From positions 186,001 through 250,000 of the forward strand of contig NZ_SDPU01000022.1 of assembly GCF_004168035.1 (NCBI RefSeq): a DNA stretch of 64,000 nt. The letters are read 5' to 3'. The stretch is from Nocardioides iriomotensis. Lineage in GTDB: Bacteria > Actinomycetota > Actinomycetes > Propionibacteriales > Nocardioidaceae. The translations under genes were made by a program, and so were the position numbers. A model generated the notes under the pieces. It was not told the DNA's origin and ran no database searches. It saw only the letters and a program-made list of their open reading frames with translations. Each line of letters starts with the position of its first letter. Positions within the stretch are counted from its first letter, which is position 1. Below, piece after piece: positions 8,344 through 15,303 of this stretch.

Positions 8344-10169
8344 TCGTCGGCGTCGACCTCGGCAAGACCGGCTGCCGCGCCGTCCGCACCGACAGCGGCC
8401 GGACGGCGGAGGGTCCGGGTGCACCCGGCCTCGCCGACCCCGGTGGCGTCGACCGCGCCGAGGACCCGGTGCGGTTCGTGCTGGACGCGCTGGCCCTCGA
8501 CGGGCCCGCGGACGTCGCGATCGGGGCCGCGGGCGCCGAGGCAGCACCCGGCGAGGCCGGCGAGCTGGCCCGACGGGTCGCGGCGGCGTACCCGGGCAGC
8601 TCCGTCGCCGTCACCTCCGACGCCGTCACCGCGCACGCGGGCGCGCTCGGCGGCTCCCCGGGCACCGTGCTCGCCGTAGGGACCGGTTCGGTCGCCCTCG
8701 CGCTCGGCGCCGACGGGCGGCGCCGCCAGGTCGACGGCTGGGGACCCTGGCTGGGCGACGACGGCAGCGGGGCCTGGATCGGCCGGGAGGCGCTGCGAGC
8801 GGTGCTCGCCGCCCGCGAGGGACGCGGTCCCGCGACGGCGCTGTCGGCGGCGGCGGTCGCCCGCTTCGGCGACCTCGACCTGCTGCCGCGCCGCATCCAC
8901 GAGTCCGGCAGCGTCGCCAGCACCACCGGCTCCTTCACGCCCGACGTGGTCGCGCTCGCCGAGTCCGGCGACGACGCGGCCGCGCTGATCCTGGACCGCG
9001 CGGTCGCGCACTGGGTCGCCCAGGTGCGGGCTGGCGCCGACGCGGTCGGCGACCCGCGCGTGGCCGTGGTCGGTGGGCTCGCCGCCGTGCCGGCGCTCCA
9101 CGACCGCTTCGTGTCGCTGCTGCCGGGCGACCTCACGCTCGTGGACGAGCCGGGCAGTCCGCTCGACGGCGCCGTGCTCGTCGCGCGCAGCCGCGACCTG
9201 CCCCACGAGTCGTCGGTGCAGCGGGCCACGCCGGCGGTCGCCGCACCCGCGTCCGGCAACGATGTCGACGCGCTCGCCACCGAGCAGGTCCGCGCCGACC
9301 TGCACGACCTCGACACCCGCAGCCCCGACGAGGTCGTCGGCGTGCTGCTCGACGCCGAGGCCACGGTCCCGGCGGCCCTCGCCGCCGCCCGGCCCGCGCT
9401 GGCCGAGGCGGTCCGGCTGGCGGGGGAGGCGCTCGACCGTGGCGGCCGCCTGCTGTACGTCGGGGCCGGCACCCCCGGCCGGCTCGCCGCGCTGGACGCC
9501 GCGGAGTGCCCGCCGACCTTCGGCACCTCGCCCGAACGCGTCGTCGCCGTGCTCGCCGGCGGCCGCGAGGCCGACCGGACCGCCGTCGAGGGCGCCGAGG
9601 ACGACGCGACGGCGGGGGAGAAGGACCTCCTCGCCCTCGACCCCGGCCCCGCCGACCTGGTCGTGGGCATCACCGCGTCCGGCCGCACGCCGTACGTCCT
9701 GAGCGCGCTCGAGGCCGCCCGCCGCGCCGGCGCCCGCAGCGTCGCCATCGTGAACAACCCCGGCAGCGTCGTCGCCGCGGCCGCCGACGTCGCCGTCGAG
9801 CTGCTCACTGGGCCCGAGGTCCTGTCCGGCTCGACCCGGCTCAAGTCCGGCACCGCCCAGAAGATCAGCCTCAACGTGATCTCGACCGGCGCGATGGTGG
9901 CGCACGGCAAGACCTACGGCGCCTGGATGGTCGACGTCGTCGCGTCCAACGAGAAGCTCCGGCGCCGCGCCCGCCGGATCCTGCGCGAGGCCACCGGCAC
10001 CGACGACGCCACCGCGCTCCGGCTGCTCGAGGAGGCCGGCTGGCGCACCAAGCCCGCCCTCGTCGCCCTGCTCGGCGGCGTCGACGTGCCGGCCGCGCAG
10101 GCCGCGCTCGCCGACCACGACGACCGGGTGCGGCCGGCGCTCGACGCGCTCCGCGGAGGTGCCTCGTGA
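8340..10169 (+). CDS. murQ: Fusion: BadF/BadG-type amino-sugar kinase + MurNAc-6-P etherase (MurK-MurQ)
   Basis: A 609-residue two-domain enzyme. Residues 1 to about 290 are an ASKHA sugar kinase of the BadF/BadG/NagK type (VDLGKTGCRAV at the start, AVGTGSVALA near 115, GWGPWLGDDGSGAWIG near 135) that would phosphorylate GlcNAc and/or MurNAc. After an Ala/Pro-rich linker (about 290-305), residues 306-609 are MurQ, which removes lactate from MurNAc-6-P to give GlcNAc-6-P. It has LYVGAGTPGRLAALDAAECP, the active-site region VEGAEDDATAG, and the SIS and C-terminal helical parts. The loop GAGTSGR of E. coli MurQ reads GAGTPGR here. No stop or frameshift separates the halves. ATG overlaps the nagZ stop. 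Product channelling between domains is inferred. Confidence 0.88.
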   Translation: MIVGVDLGKTGCRAVRTDSGRTAEGPGAPGLADPGGVDRAEDPVRFVLDALALDGPADVAIGAAGAEAAPGEAGELARRVAAAYPGSSVAVTSDAVTAHAGALGGSPGTVLAVGTGSVALALGADGRRRQVDGWGPWLGDDGSGAWIGREALRAVLAAREGRGPATALSAAAVARFGDLDLLPRRIHESGSVASTTGSFTPDVVALAESGDDAAALILDRAVAHWVAQVRAGADAVGDPRVAVVGGLAAVPALHDRFVSLLPGDLTLVDEPGSPLDGAVLVARSRDLPHESSVQRATPAVAAPASGNDVDALATEQVRADLHDLDTRSPDEVVGVLLDAEATVPAALAAARPALAEAVRLAGEALDRGGRLLYVGAGTPGRLAALDAAECPPTFGTSPERVVAVLAGGREADRTAVEGAEDDATAGEKDLLALDPGPADLVVGITASGRTPYVLSALEAARRAGARSVAIVNNPGSVVAAAADVAVELLTGPEVLSGSTRLKSGTAQKISLNVISTGAMVAHGKTYGAWMVDVVASNEKLRRRARRILREATGTDDATALRLLEEAGWRTKPALVALLGGVDVPAAQAALADHDDRVRPALDALRGGAS

Positions 10170-11359
10170 TCGTCGTGTCCGTGGCCTCCGGCACGTCGGT
10201 CGACGCGCTCGACGTCGGCGTGGTCGACCTGTCCGTCCGCGACGACGCCGGCACCGTCGAGGTCGAGGTGCTGGCCAGCACCACCGAGCCGTGGCCGCAC
10301 GACCTGCGCGACCGGCTGCTCGCCCTGCTCCCGCCCGCGACCACGACCGCCGCCGAGGTGTGCGCCCTCGACACCGCGGTCGGCCAGGCGGTCGGGGCGG
10401 TAGCCGCCGAGGCCGCCGCCCGGGCCGGTGGTGCCGACCTCGTCGTCTCGCCCGGCCAGACCGTGCACCACGAGATCGACGGCGACCGGTGCCTCGGGAC
10501 CCTGCAGATCGGCCAGCCCGCCTGGGTCGCCGAGGCCACCGGGCTGCCGGTCGTCTCTGACCTGCGCACTCGTGACGTGGCGGCCGGCGGCCACGGCGCC
10601 CCGCTCGCCGGGATCCTCGACAGCCTCTGGCTCGCGGGCGGCGCCGGCCAGCGCGTGGCGCTCAACCTGGGCGGCATCGCCAACGTCTCGGTCGTGCAGC
10701 CCGACGGCACCTCCCTCGCCTGGGACACCGGCCCGGCCAACTGCCTCCTCGACGTCGCCGCCTCCCGCGCGAGCGGCGGCGCGCACGGGCACGACGTCGA
10801 CGGCGCGATGGCCGCCCGCGGCCGGGTGCTGCCCGAGCTGCTCGACCGGCTGCTCGCGCACCCCCACTTCGCCCTCACGCCGCCCGTCTCCACCGGGCGC
10901 GAGACGTTCTCCGCCGCCTACCTCGACAACCTGGTCGGGCCGGATCCCGCCTGGGACGACGTCGCCGCCACCCTCGTCGAGCTCACCGCCCGCACCGTGG
11001 CCGACGCGCTCGCGCCGTACGACGTCACCGAGGTGGTCGCCTCCGGCGGGGGCACCCGCAACCCGTCGCTGATGGCGGCCCTCGCCCGGCACCTGCCCGC
11101 CCCGGTGCGCACCAGCGACGACCTGGGCCTGCCGGTCGACGGCAAGGAAGCGGTGCTGTGGGCACTGCTCGGCTTCCTCACCTGGTACGGCGTGCCGGTG
11201 ACGACCGACCCCGCGTCCGGACGGCCGCCCCGGGTGCTCGGCCGGATCAGCCCCGGAGCCGACCCGCTCGTCCTGCCCCCGCCGCTGACGCCGCCGACCC
11301 GGCTGCGGGTGCGAGCGGCGGCCCACGACCTGCCCACCACGGAGGTCCGCTCCGCATGA
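10166..11359 (+). CDS. anmK: 1,6-anhydro-N-acetylmuramic acid kinase
   Basis: A 397-residue enzyme that opens the 1,6-anhydro ring of anhMurNAc with ATP and yields MurNAc-6-P, the substrate of the MurQ half encoded just upstream. It shows the N-terminal SGTSVDALD signature near residue 9, SPGQTVHHE near 97, LNLGGIANVSV near 168, DTGPANCLLD near 188 and the C-terminal SGGGTRNPSLM. Length is normal (about 370-400). The GTG start overlaps the upstream TGA (GTGA), which implies translational coupling. Its presence shows the pathway handles anhydro-muropeptides, products of lytic transglycosylases. Confidence 0.92.
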   Translation: MIVVSVASGTSVDALDVGVVDLSVRDDAGTVEVEVLASTTEPWPHDLRDRLLALLPPATTTAAEVCALDTAVGQAVGAVAAEAAARAGGADLVVSPGQTVHHEIDGDRCLGTLQIGQPAWVAEATGLPVVSDLRTRDVAAGGHGAPLAGILDSLWLAGGAGQRVALNLGGIANVSVVQPDGTSLAWDTGPANCLLDVAASRASGGAHGHDVDGAMAARGRVLPELLDRLLAHPHFALTPPVSTGRETFSAAYLDNLVGPDPAWDDVAATLVELTARTVADALAPYDVTEVVASGGGTRNPSLMAALARHLPAPVRTSDDLGLPVDGKEAVLWALLGFLTWYGVPVTTDPASGRPPRVLGRISPGADPLVLPPPLTPPTRLRVRAAAHDLPTTEVRSA

Positions 11360-12468
11360 ACGACCAGCCCCGCCGCCTCGGCGTCGCCGCCGCCCTCGTC
11401 GACGGCGCGCTGCTGCCCGGCGACGTCGAGGTCACCGGCGACACCGTCACGGCCGTCGGTCTGCCGCCCGCCACCGGCGGACGGATCGCGGCCCCCGGCT
11501 TCCTCGACCTCCAGGTCAACGGGTTCGCCGAGGTCGACGTGATGAGCGCCGACCTCGAGGGCATCGGCCGGATCGGGACCGCGCTCACCGACCACGGCGT
11601 CACGGCCTGGCTGCCCACCCTGATCACGGCGCCCGCCGCCCGCACGCGTCGCGCGCTGGGCGTCCTCGCCGAGGCGGTCGCGGCCGGTACCCCCGGCGCG
11701 CAGGCCCTCGGCGTGCACCTCGAGGGACCGTTCCTCAGCCCGCAGCGTCTCGGCACCCACCCCGCCGACCACCGCCGCGACCCCGACCCCGCCGAGCTCG
11801 ACGCCTGGCGCGGTCTCGGCCCGGTCGTCGCCGTCACCCTCGCGCCCGAGCTCCCCGGGGCGCTCGAGCTGGTCGCCAAGCTCAGCGCCGACGGGGTGCT
11901 GGTGTCGCTCGGCCACTCCGACGCGACCGCCGAGGAGGCGCACGCCGGGTTCGACGCCGGCGCCCGCACCGCGACCCACCTGTTCAACGCGATGAGCCCG
12001 CTGCGGCACCGGCGGCCCGGCCTGCCCGGCGCCGCGCTCGCGCGGCCCGACGTCACCGTCCAGCTCGTCGTGGACGGCCACCACCTGGCCGACGACGTCG
12101 TGCGCGTCGTCTGGGCCGCCGCCCGCGGGCGCGTCGTCCTGGTGACCGACGCGACCGAGGCGGCCGCCCGTGAGGAGGGCGAGTACGAGATCGCCGGCGT
12201 GCCCGTCGAGGTCCGCGCCGGAGCCGTCCGCAACACCGCCGGCGTGCTCGCCGGCAGCGCCCTCACCCTCGACGCCGCGGTCCGCAACGCCGCCGCGCTC
12301 GGGCTCGACCTCGCCGAGGTGCTCACCGCCGTCACCGCCACCCCGGCCCGGCTGGTCGGCCGCCCGGACCTCGGCGTGCTTACGCCCGGCTCGCGCGCCG
12401 ACCTCGTCGTGCTCGAGGACGACCTCACCGTCGCGGCGACGTACCTCGCCGGGAGGGCGACCCGGTGA
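11356..12468 (+). CDS. nagA: N-acetylglucosamine-6-phosphate deacetylase
   Basis: A 370-residue amidohydrolase that deacetylates GlcNAc-6-P to GlcN-6-P. Visible metal and catalytic motifs are GFLDLQVNG (about 48), [11 protein letters not shown] (about 121), LGHSDAT (about 190), [10 protein letters not shown] (about 210), DGHHL (about 240) and the catalytic Asp in VLVTDAT (about 262). The C-terminal [12 protein letters not shown] is standard for the family. ATG 11356 overlaps the anmK stop. It converts the GlcNAc-6-P produced by the kinase and etherase halves upstream. Confidence 0.94.
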   Translation: MNDQPRRLGVAAALVDGALLPGDVEVTGDTVTAVGLPPATGGRIAAPGFLDLQVNGFAEVDVMSADLEGIGRIGTALTDHGVTAWLPTLITAPAARTRRALGVLAEAVAAGTPGAQALGVHLEGPFLSPQRLGTHPADHRRDPDPAELDAWRGLGPVVAVTLAPELPGALELVAKLSADGVLVSLGHSDATAEEAHAGFDAGARTATHLFNAMSPLRHRRPGLPGAALARPDVTVQLVVDGHHLADDVVRVVWAAARGRVVLVTDATEAAAREEGEYEIAGVPVEVRAGAVRNTAGVLAGSALTLDAAVRNAAALGLDLAEVLTAVTATPARLVGRPDLGVLTPGSRADLVVLEDDLTVAATYLAGRATR

Positions 12469-13463
12469 CCACCCACCTCGAGCGCGAGATCCGCGAGCAG
12501 CCCGACGTCGCCGCCCGGCTGCTCGACCGGCTGCTCCCGCAGGTCGCCGACCTGCGCGCGCACCTCACCTCGCGCGGCGCCGAGCAGGTGTACCTCGTCG
12601 CCCGCGGCTCCTCCGACAACGCCGCCCGCTACGCCCAGTACCTCTGGCCGGTCCGCGCCGGCGTCACCGTCACCCTCGCCACGCCCTCCCTCGCGACCGT
12701 GTACGGCGTCCCGCCGGACCTGCGACGCCAGGCGGTCGTCGCCGTCTCGCAGTCCGGCCGGTCGCCGGACGTCGTGGCCGTCGTGGAGCAGGCCCGGGAC
12801 GCCGGCCGTCCCACCCTGGCCGTCACCAACGACCCGGCGTCGCCGCTGGCCGAGGCCGCCGACGTGGTGGTCGACCTCGGGGCCGGCGCGGAGCGCTCGG
12901 TCGCGGCCACCAAGACCTACACGTCCTCGCTGCTCGCCCTCGCGGTGCTCGGCGTCGCGCTGGGCGACGCGGCCGGCGGCGACGACCTCCGCAAGGTGCC
13001 CGATGCGCTGGCGGCGGCTGTCACCGGGACGACCGGCACCGAGGAGTCCGCCGCGGTCCTGCAGCGCGCGGACCGTGCCGTGGCGGTGGGCCGCGGCCTG
13101 AACCTCGCCACTGCCCACGAGACCGCGCTCAAGGTCACCGAGCTCACCGGCACGCTCGTCGTGCCGTGGTCGCCGGCCGACCTGATGCACGGGCCGGTCG
13201 CCGCGGTCGGGCCGCACGTGCCCGCGCTCCTCGTCGTACCCGACGAGCCGGCGACGGCCAGCGTCCTCGACGCCGAACCCGAGCTGCGTCGTCGCGGCGC
13301 CCCGGTGGTGCTGCTCGGCCGCGACGGCCCGGAGCTGCCGGGCTGGCTGAGCCCGGTCACCGCGATCGTGCCCGGCCAGCTGCTGGCCTGGCGCCTGGCC
13401 GAGCTGCGCGGCGTCGACGTCGACCACCCGGGCGACCTGTCCAAGGTGACGCTCACCCGCTGA
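12465..13463 (+). CDS. SIS-domain glucosamine-6-phosphate deaminase (NagB-II/AgaS type)
   Basis: A 332-residue protein with two tandem SIS domains, like the isomerase half of GlmS but without the glutaminase half. Features are the N-terminal [15 protein letters not shown], sugar-phosphate-binding [12 protein letters not shown] and [16 protein letters not shown], the [17 protein letters not shown] helix, and a conserved [22 protein letters not shown] region. Family members deaminate GlcN-6-P to fructose-6-P, the last step of the pathway in this operon, where no classical nagB is present. Its GTG overlaps the nagA stop. A sugar-phosphate isomerase role is possible but less likely. Confidence 0.82.
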   Translation: MTTHLEREIREQPDVAARLLDRLLPQVADLRAHLTSRGAEQVYLVARGSSDNAARYAQYLWPVRAGVTVTLATPSLATVYGVPPDLRRQAVVAVSQSGRSPDVVAVVEQARDAGRPTLAVTNDPASPLAEAADVVVDLGAGAERSVAATKTYTSSLLALAVLGVALGDAAGGDDLRKVPDALAAAVTGTTGTEESAAVLQRADRAVAVGRGLNLATAHETALKVTELTGTLVVPWSPADLMHGPVAAVGPHVPALLVVPDEPATASVLDAEPELRRRGAPVVLLGRDGPELPGWLSPVTAIVPGQLLAWRLAELRGVDVDHPGDLSKVTLTR

Positions 13464-13486
13464 GCCGGGCCTGCCAGACTGCGCGC

Positions 13487-14092
13487 ATGCGCGTCGGACT
13501 GACCGGGGGAGTCGCCTCGGGGAAGAGCACCGTCTCCGCGATCCTCGCCGAGCTCGGCGCCGTGGTGATCGACGCCGACCTCCTCGCCCGCGAGGTGGTC
13601 GCGCCCGGCACCGACGGCCTGGCCAAGATCGTCGAGGCGTTCGGCGAGGACGTGCTGGCGCCGGACGGCTCGCTCGACCGGCCGGCGCTGGGCGCGATCG
13701 TGTTCGGCGACGACGAGAAGCGCCGCACCCTGGAGGGGATCATCCACCCGCGGGTGCGCGCCCGGGGCCGCGAGCTCGAGGAGGCCGCCCCGCCCGGCTC
13801 GGTCGTGGTGCACGACATCCCGCTGCTGGTGGAGACCGGGCAGCCCGCGCTGTTCGACGCGGTGGTCGTCGTCGACGTCCCGGTCGAGACCCAGGTCGAG
13901 CGGATGATGTCGCTGCGCGCGATGAGCCGCGAGGACGCCGAGGCCCGCATCCGGGCGCAGGCCACCCGCGAGCAGCGAATCGCCGCGGCGACGTACGTCA
14001 TCGACAACACCGGGACGCGCGAAGACCTCCGTGACCGGGTCACGGAGGTCTTCCACGAGCTCAGCGCCCGCTCGGGGGAAGGCAGGCGCTGA
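13487..14092 (+). CDS. coaE: Dephospho-CoA kinase
   Basis: A 201-residue P-loop kinase for the last step of CoA synthesis. It has the Walker [13 protein letters not shown] at the N-terminus, the substrate segment [18 protein letters not shown] and [10 protein letters not shown], and the lid region [21 protein letters not shown]. Many actinobacterial CoaE proteins carry a C-terminal UPF0157 domain; this one does not. CAGACT (13475-13480), six bases before ATG, indicates a leaderless transcript separate from the sugar operon. The last codons contain a 33-base perfect palindrome and a second hairpin. Confidence 0.95.
   Translation: MRVGLTGGVASGKSTVSAILAELGAVVIDADLLAREVVAPGTDGLAKIVEAFGEDVLAPDGSLDRPALGAIVFGDDEKRRTLEGIIHPRVRARGRELEEAAPPGSVVVHDIPLLVETGQPALFDAVVVVDVPVETQVERMMSLRAMSREDAEARIRAQATREQRIAAATYVIDNTGTREDLRDRVTEVFHELSARSGEGRR
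14021..14053. repeat. 33-bp perfect palindrome inside coaE
   Basis: Two 16-base arms (14021-14036 and 14038-14053) are exact reverse complements around one G at 14037. The left arm is GAAGACCTCCGTGACC. It encodes [11 protein letters not shown] in coaE and is followed closely by another inverted repeat at 14060-14093. It could be a hairpin in mRNA or a dimeric protein site; neither is shown. Confidence 0.8.
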
Positions 14093-14093
14093 G
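14060..14093 (+). terminator. Hairpin across the coaE stop codon
   Basis: CTCAGCGCC (14060-14068) pairs with GGCGCTGAG (14085-14093) across a 16-base loop. It spans the coaE stop and ends just before the convergent sigma-factor gene. No U-run follows, so termination is inferred from position. Confidence 0.4.
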
Positions 14094-14110
14094 GCTTCTG
14101 ACGGTCGCTG

Positions 14111-15061
14111 TCAGGCGGCCAGGTCGGGGTCGGCCAGCTCCCGCAGCTTCTGCAGGGCCTCCCGCTCGAGCTGGCGCACCCGCTCGGCGGAGATGCCGTG
14201 CTTGGCGCCGATGTCGGCGAGCTTGTGCTGGCGGCCGTCGACGAGGCCGTAGCGCGACCGGATGATGTCGGCCGCCCGGTCGTCGAGCAGCTCGACGAGG
14301 TGACCGAGACGGTCACGCGACTCGACGTCGAGGAACGTGCTGTCCGGACCCGGCGCCGTCTCCTGGGCGATCAGGTCGCCCAGCGAGGTGTCGCCGTCCT
14401 CGTCGACCGGGGTGTCCAGGCTGACGTGCTCGCGGCCCCAGCTGAGCAGGTCGATGACCCGGTCGAGGTCGATGCCGAGCTCGTCGGCGATCTCCTGCGC
14501 CTCCGGCTCGCGGCCGAGCTGGCGCTCGAGGGTCCGGCGCGCGGCGCCGACCTGGTTGAGCTCTTCCACGACGTGCACCGGGAGGCGGACCACGCGGGCC
14601 TGCTGCGCGATGCCGCGGGTGATGGCCTGACGCACCCACCAGGTGGCGTACGTCGAGAACTTGAAGCCCTTGCGGTAGTCGAACTTCTCGACCGCGCGGA
14701 TCAGGCCGGTGTTGCCCTCCTGGACCAGGTCCAGCATCGGCATCTGGCTGCGGCCGTACTTGCGCGCGATCGACACGACCAGACGGAGGTTGGCCTCGAT
14801 GAACCGCTGGACCGCGCGCTCACCCTCCTCGACCATCCACTCGAGCTCTTCCTGGGTGGCGTACTTGGGGGCGCCACCCTTCTTGCGCCCGACCCGACCC
14901 TCGTCGAGCAGGGCCTGGGCGAACAGCCCGGCCTCGATGGACTTGCTCAGCTCCACCTCGGTGACCGCGTCGAGCAGCGGAGTACGCGCGATCTCGTCGA
15001 GGTACAGCCCTACGCTGTCGCGCCCCTCGATCTCGCGTGTGTGCGTGCGACTCGTTGCCAC
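14111..15061 (-). CDS. Group 2 (HrdB-like) sigma-70 factor
   Basis: A 316-residue RNA polymerase sigma factor without region 1.1. Region 1.2 is DSVGLYLDEIARTPLL. Region 2 is [27 protein letters not shown] followed by YATWWVRQAITRGIAQQ. Region 3 contains EELNQVGAARRTLERQLGREP. Region 4.2 ends ISAERVRQLEREALQKLREL. It is closely related to the principal sigma factor at 23753 but lacks its N-terminal extension, as for SigB/HrdA-D-type paralogues used in stress or stationary phase. GTG 15061 was chosen because AAGGGAG lies five bases upstream; readings starting further up lack any site. Upstream sequence may hold a stress-sigma promoter (15099-15123). Its regulon is unknown. Confidence 0.93.
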   Translation of the reverse strand: MATSRTHTREIEGRDSVGLYLDEIARTPLLDAVTEVELSKSIEAGLFAQALLDEGRVGRKKGGAPKYATQEELEWMVEEGERAVQRFIEANLRLVVSIARKYGRSQMPMLDLVQEGNTGLIRAVEKFDYRKGFKFSTYATWWVRQAITRGIAQQARVVRLPVHVVEELNQVGAARRTLERQLGREPEAQEIADELGIDLDRVIDLLSWGREHVSLDTPVDEDGDTSLGDLIAQETAPGPDSTFLDVESRDRLGHLVELLDDRAADIIRSRYGLVDGRQHKLADIGAKHGISAERVRQLEREALQKLRELADPDLAA

Positions 15062-15098
15062 GTGCGCTCCCTTCACAGTGCCCCGGGGACCTCCCGGC

Positions 15099-15123
15099 GT
15101 ACCCACCGGTAGCCCCTGTACTC
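15099..15123 (-). promoter_or_regulatory. Possible SigB/F-type promoter of the group 2 sigma gene
   Basis: On the minus strand GAGT (15120-15123), 15 bases, then GGGTAC (15099-15104) fits the remembered actinobacterial stress-sigma pattern GNNT-N14-16-GGGTAC. It would give a leader of about 30 bases with the AAGGGAG site. The pattern is short and could be chance. Confidence 0.25.
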
Positions 15124-15303
15124 ATCCCAACGGACGAAGGCCCCTGGGGATTCCCGCGGTACGCGAATCCCGGTGATACCTCGGCGACCACCGAACCGTG
15201 TGGCTCTCTTGCCCGGTACGACGTCCGGCAGTCCTGGGAAGTTGCCGGGTGAGACAGAACTCAGGGACTTCTCAGGGACGGGGCTCGCGGAAGGGTTCCC
15301 CGC

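Noticed and set aside
15259-15280. Direct repeat CTCAGGGAC twice between sigma and oligopeptidase genes
   Set aside because: Only two short copies were seen, with no associated promoter or known regulator pattern.
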